Shown one piece after another: positions 5,365 through 8,270 of a DNA stretch of 8,270 nt; positions within the stretch are counted from its first letter, which is position 1, and each line of letters begins with the position of its first letter. The position numbers and the translations under genes are program-made. This stretch comes from Victivallales bacterium (GTDB taxonomy: Bacteria > Verrucomicrobiota > Lentisphaeria > Oligosphaerales > Oligosphaeraceae): NCBI GenBank assembly GCA_017615955.1, contig JAFZZD010000231.1:1-8270 (forward strand), written 5' to 3'. Below the pieces are notes generated by a model. It saw only the letters and a list, made by a program, of their open reading frames with translations, was not told the DNA's origin and ran no database searches.

Positions 5365-8166
5365 TCAGGGATTGTACATTTCGATTTCGTAGAGTTCAAT
5401 GTCATCCTGGCCGACTTTGAGGTCGTTGAAAGATATGCGCAGTTTCACGGTCTTATATACATTGTCGAATGTGAATGTCTTGCTCCAGTCCTGGGCATCC
5501 TCCTTTACATCCACTGGCGTGATTGTCTTCCACTCGCCCGCCTTCCAGATTGTGAAGCTGGGGTTCTTCAGGTTGTAGCCATAGATCTTGATTGCCTTGA
5601 ATCTGGGCGACACGCGGGGGAAGTCCATCTCAAACCACTGCTGCTTTTTCCAGCGGCTGCATCCCCATGCCAGCATGTCAGTGGACCCGTCGCAGATTTT
5701 GCGGGTGGCATTGTCCACAAGATACACTTCCGATGCATCCAGTTCGAAGGTGTCCCCTTTGTTCAGCAGCAGGTTCCCCTTGTTATTGACGCTGTCCTCG
5801 TATGCCTTGATTTTGGCAAGGAGTTCTTTTGTCGGCGCGAACTTGGAGGCGAATGGCTTGTTGGTGAGAATATAGACTTGGTTTGGGGCGAACTTGACAG
5901 CCTGCCCCTTCGCCAGCTTGTATTTAGCCTCGCCCCTGTATTCATACCAGGTGCCATTGACCGCCTTGTCCAACAGCGTGCCAGTATATTCCTCTGGATA
6001 TGGGTTCACCATAAGCAGCAGCTTCATCCCATTGTGTTCGAACAAGGTGCAGTCCAACTGCTTTTCAGCCTTGATTGGAAGATGGCTCACCTTTTCCGAC
6101 AACAGCAAATCATTCAGCTCCATGATTGCCTGGTTCTGATAGACGAATGCCTCGAACATGTGCCTCTTGTCGTCAATGTCATGGAATGCATACGGGAAAT
6201 GCACCATTGAGCCATTTGCGATAGCGGTCCATGTCTGCGCCTGCAGTTCATCCCAGGTGGGATAGTCGGCGTACTTGTTCTTGAACTTATATGTAAAGAA
6301 CTGCCCCGTAAAGCCAGCCACCTTCTCCGGACGCTTCAAATCAGTCACCTCGTGTATCTGTGCGCGGACCTTCTCAATGGGCGTGGTCAGGAAACGACCA
6401 TTGCCCGAGAACATTGGCGCGATGTAGGTGTGCATCATGAACACATCCGCGCATTCGATGTAGCGCTGGGGCGAGCGTGTGCAGGTCAGCACCACGTGAT
6501 ATGGGTCAGCCTTCTTAACATATTCATAAATGTGCCTTAAATAGACAGGGGAAATGTCGCGGCATTCAGGCTCGTCGCAGATGTAGTATCCGATGAAGTT
6601 CTCGCCCTTGTGCTTGTCAATCACCTTCTGCACCTCAACGAACAGTTCATCGCAAGGCTTCACGTCCTTAGTGGCCTCCTTGGCCTCAATGTTCATCTTG
6701 GGCAGCAGACGGAACGGCTCCAGCGTATGATGCTCGAACTCGTTCTGGCAGATATAGTCGTTGTCCTTCTCGAAGCGCTCCGTCAGGCGCCTGCCGCCAC
6801 GGTACTTGTATGCGGCGATGAACCTGGGGAAGTAGGGCTTGCCATCCCTGACAAGACGCCCGTCCTGCACCCACACGACCTCGCCGCCCTTTTCTGGCGG
6901 TGCCAGTCGCTTCACGCTGGTCTCAACTGCGGCAAACTCCTTGCCATTCACGATCAGCCTTGCGGACACATCCAGCGCCTGCCCTTCCTTCAATTCAGAG
7001 AACTTCTCCTCAAAGTCCGCATGGTCGCCCTTCGCCTTCAACTTGCGCACCTTGCCACCCACCTTCAATTCAATTACGGCATTCTTCGCATCCGCCTCCG
7101 ACAACTTGAAGTTCACCCGTCCAGCCAGCCTCTTCGCATCTTGGCCAGGATAGTAGTTGTTGGCATACTGGGGCCAGGTGACCTTGATGTCGATGGGCTT
7201 GTACTCCGCCTCCACTGGATAGCTGCGCCCCAATTCCACATTGCCTCTCTTCAGCGTCACCTTGACTTTGTGATGGCTTTTCTGCGAGGCGGGGAAAGCC
7301 AGGTTCCTGACCACGCATTTGCTGTTGCCATGCTCCACACGCACTTTCTGCGTCGCCTTGCCCCCATTGGGCACCTCCACCGTCATGTCCCAATCGCCGA
7401 CGGCCTCCGCCGCACCCTCCACATTCACAATCAGATTCCCCTTGATGACATCTCCTTCCTTGGAAAGGAAATCGCCATACACAACTGGAATGTAAACATC
7501 CTCAATGCCCTTGCGCATTGGGAAGCCCTCCACTGGCTTGAACACCTTGCTTTCGTGGTACTGGCTGTTCAGCGGCGCCCAGGTGCTGGCACCGCCCTCC
7601 CCAGCCTGGTTGCGGCAAATATTGACCAGCCAGGTCCTGCTCCACATCTTGTTCCTGGTCATGTAGAACGCGGAATACGGTATCTTCACCTCCAGATACC
7701 ATGCCTTGTCATCCTTGCTGACTGCGCTCTGCCAGAACGGCGCATATTTGTCTGGCATGATATTGCCGCCTTCGCCACGGAACATGGCATACGTGCCATT
7801 CTGGCATCCAACTGCAAAATGGTAGTATTCCACTGGATTTCCCGCTGGCGAGAGAAAGATTTCCACTGAATCGCTAGTCCAGATGCTGCCGGCCCACTTC
7901 AGCTTTCCGATGTTTTTGTCCAGGCAGGCAATGCCCAGATATACCGCCTCGTCATCTGCAAGAATGGAAAACTCCGTCTGGTCCTTCATGGGCTTTTCCG
8001 CCTGGGACTTCAATCGGATGAAGCCAGTGGTCTTGACTGCATTCTTCCATGCAGCCTCGTCCAGTTTGCCATCCACCGCAATGGGCGAGGTCGGCGCAGC
8101 CACAGTCAATGCCTTCACACACATGCAGCACAACAAGAACAAAAACAGATAATACAACCTCTTCAT
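5365..8166 (-). CDS. secreted CBM9-like / glycoside-hydrolase-like / discoidin-like protein (copy B)
   Basis: A 933-aa paralogue of the gene at 2113-4908, aligning end to end with one two-residue length difference near residue 356. By eye it is well over two-thirds identical. Signal peptide 1-19 has probable cleavage after VKA. The CBM9/DOMON-like module (about 25-215) contains VDGKLDEAAW and WTSDSVEIFLSP. Beta-sandwich segments run to about 427. The glycoside-hydrolase-like barrel (about 430-692) has GYYICDEPE at 526-534 and GFTGQFF at 618-624. The C-terminal F5/8-type C module (about 797-932) ends LYEIEMYNP. Residues around the putative cleft differ markedly from copy A, suggesting a different ligand. 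ATG 8166 is chosen because it has a Shine-Dalgarno at 6 nt and equalises the signal peptide with copy A. A TTG at 8238 would add 24 residues starting inside the repeat. Probably exported; catalytic activity is unproven. Confidence 0.93.
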   Translation of the reverse strand: MKRLYYLFLFLLCCMCVKALTVAAPTSPIAVDGKLDEAAWKNAVKTTGFIRLKSQAEKPMKDQTEFSILADDEAVYLGIACLDKNIGKLKWAGSIWTSDSVEIFLSPAGNPVEYYHFAVGCQNGTYAMFRGEGGNIMPDKYAPFWQSAVSKDDKAWYLEVKIPYSAFYMTRNKMWSRTWLVNICRNQAGEGGASTWAPLNSQYHESKVFKPVEGFPMRKGIEDVYIPVVYGDFLSKEGDVIKGNLIVNVEGAAEAVGDWDMTVEVPNGGKATQKVRVEHGNSKCVVRNLAFPASQKSHHKVKVTLKRGNVELGRSYPVEAEYKPIDIKVTWPQYANNYYPGQDAKRLAGRVNFKLSEADAKNAVIELKVGGKVRKLKAKGDHADFEEKFSELKEGQALDVSARLIVNGKEFAAVETSVKRLAPPEKGGEVVWVQDGRLVRDGKPYFPRFIAAYKYRGGRRLTERFEKDNDYICQNEFEHHTLEPFRLLPKMNIEAKEATKDVKPCDELFVEVQKVIDKHKGENFIGYYICDEPECRDISPVYLRHIYEYVKKADPYHVVLTCTRSPQRYIECADVFMMHTYIAPMFSGNGRFLTTPIEKVRAQIHEVTDLKRPEKVAGFTGQFFTYKFKNKYADYPTWDELQAQTWTAIANGSMVHFPYAFHDIDDKRHMFEAFVYQNQAIMELNDLLLSEKVSHLPIKAEKQLDCTLFEHNGMKLLLMVNPYPEEYTGTLLDKAVNGTWYEYRGEAKYKLAKGQAVKFAPNQVYILTNKPFASKFAPTKELLAKIKAYEDSVNNKGNLLLNKGDTFELDASEVYLVDNATRKICDGSTDMLAWGCSRWKKQQWFEMDFPRVSPRFKAIKIYGYNLKNPSFTIWKAGEWKTITPVDVKEDAQDWSKTFTFDNVYKTVKLRISFNDLKVGQDDIELYEIEMYNP

Positions 8167-8172
8167 TGTAAA

Positions 8173-8178
8173 CTCCTC
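8173..8178 (-). promoter_or_regulatory. ribosome binding site of copy B, decides the start
   Basis: GAGGAG on the minus strand lies 6 nt before ATG 8166. No comparable site precedes the in-frame TTG at 8238, so the shorter 933-aa product is preferred. Confidence 0.75.
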
Positions 8179-8209
8179 ATTATTATCAAACGCCACAAAA
8201 AACAAGAGT

Positions 8210-8238
8210 AATGTACATACGCCAACAATCATTTTCAA
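8210..8238 (-). promoter_or_regulatory. candidate promoter of copy B using the repeat edge as -35
   Basis: On the minus strand TTGAAA (8233-8238) is followed after exactly 17 bp by TACATT (8210-8215). The TTGAAA is the gene-facing edge of the flanking array (TTTCAA on the plus strand). The position homologous to the TATAAT of copy A reads AATAAT (8179-8184) but directly abuts the Shine-Dalgarno, so a start from it would lose that site. This makes the upstream pair the better candidate. Confidence 0.4.
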
Positions 8239-8270
8239 CGCAAAGGCTCGGATTTTAACGCAGAGACGCG
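8232..8270. repeat. array of 8-bp CGCAGAGR units, 5' side of copy B, cut by window end
   Basis: Read on the plus strand: TTTTCAA, CGCAAAGG, a degenerate CTCGGA, TTTTAA, CGCAGAGA, CGCG, then the window ends. Orientation and first elements match the array on the 5' side of copy A, including a short or broken first run. Confidence 0.8.

Noticed and set aside
6610..7869. Long plus-strand open frame (419 aa) opposite copy B
   Set aside because: Antisense shadow of the conserved coding sequence; low-complexity Leu/His/Arg-rich product with no domain and no ribosome binding site that stands out.
8164..8238. N-terminal extension of copy B to a TTG at 8238 (957 aa)
   Set aside because: The start lies at the edge of the repeat array, has no Shine-Dalgarno, and puts 24 extra residues before an otherwise standard signal peptide. 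ATG 8166 has a good Shine-Dalgarno and matches copy A.

Overview
The window carries three genes, all transcribed from the minus strand, separated by intergenic DNA that is unusually rich in repeats. Base composition is moderate, and nothing here resembles rRNA, tRNA, CRISPR or a transposase. Two large secreted multidomain carbohydrate-active-type proteins, an AAA/PD-(D/E)XK gene of the kind common in anaerobic gut and sediment bacteria, and dispersed 'CGCAGAGA/CGCAGAGG' arrays together suggest a Lentisphaerota/Kiritimatiellota-like member of the PVC group. That placement is inferred from style of content, not from a phylogenetic marker.

Region by region (plus-strand order): 3-1586 is a complete AAA-ATPase-like protein with a C-terminal PD-(D/E)XK nuclease domain. 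1587-2112 is non-coding and holds a 254-bp imperfect inverted repeat (1691-1944), a short CAGAT-repeat stretch (1981-2009) and an 8-bp-unit array (2010-2107) that runs to within a few bases of the next gene's stop. 2113-4908 is a secreted protein of 931 aa. 4909-5364 holds that gene's promoter and ribosome binding site, a second array (5012-5115), a spacer with a palindrome and a hairpin (5176-5210), and a third array in the opposite orientation (5275-5361). 5365-8166 is a 933-aa paralogue of the previous gene. 8167-8270 is its promoter region and the edge of a fourth array that runs off the window.

The two large proteins align over their whole length with a single two-residue length difference. 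Each has a signal peptide, a CBM9/DOMON-like N-terminal module, beta-rich linker domains, a glycoside-hydrolase-like barrel with a DEPE motif, and a C-terminal discoidin-like module. They are probably exported polysaccharide-binding or -processing proteins that arose by tandem duplication. Sequence differences concentrate in the barrel segments most likely to line the substrate cleft.

The most unusual feature is the arrangement of the repeats. Each paralogue is bracketed by arrays that both read outward from the gene, and homology between the two copies continues past the stop codon into the 3' array and through the promoter into the 5' array. The duplicated unit therefore appears to be an array-bounded cassette. 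At the second copy the array edge may even supply the -35 element of the promoter. The AAA/nuclease gene has no visible functional tie to the two large proteins.
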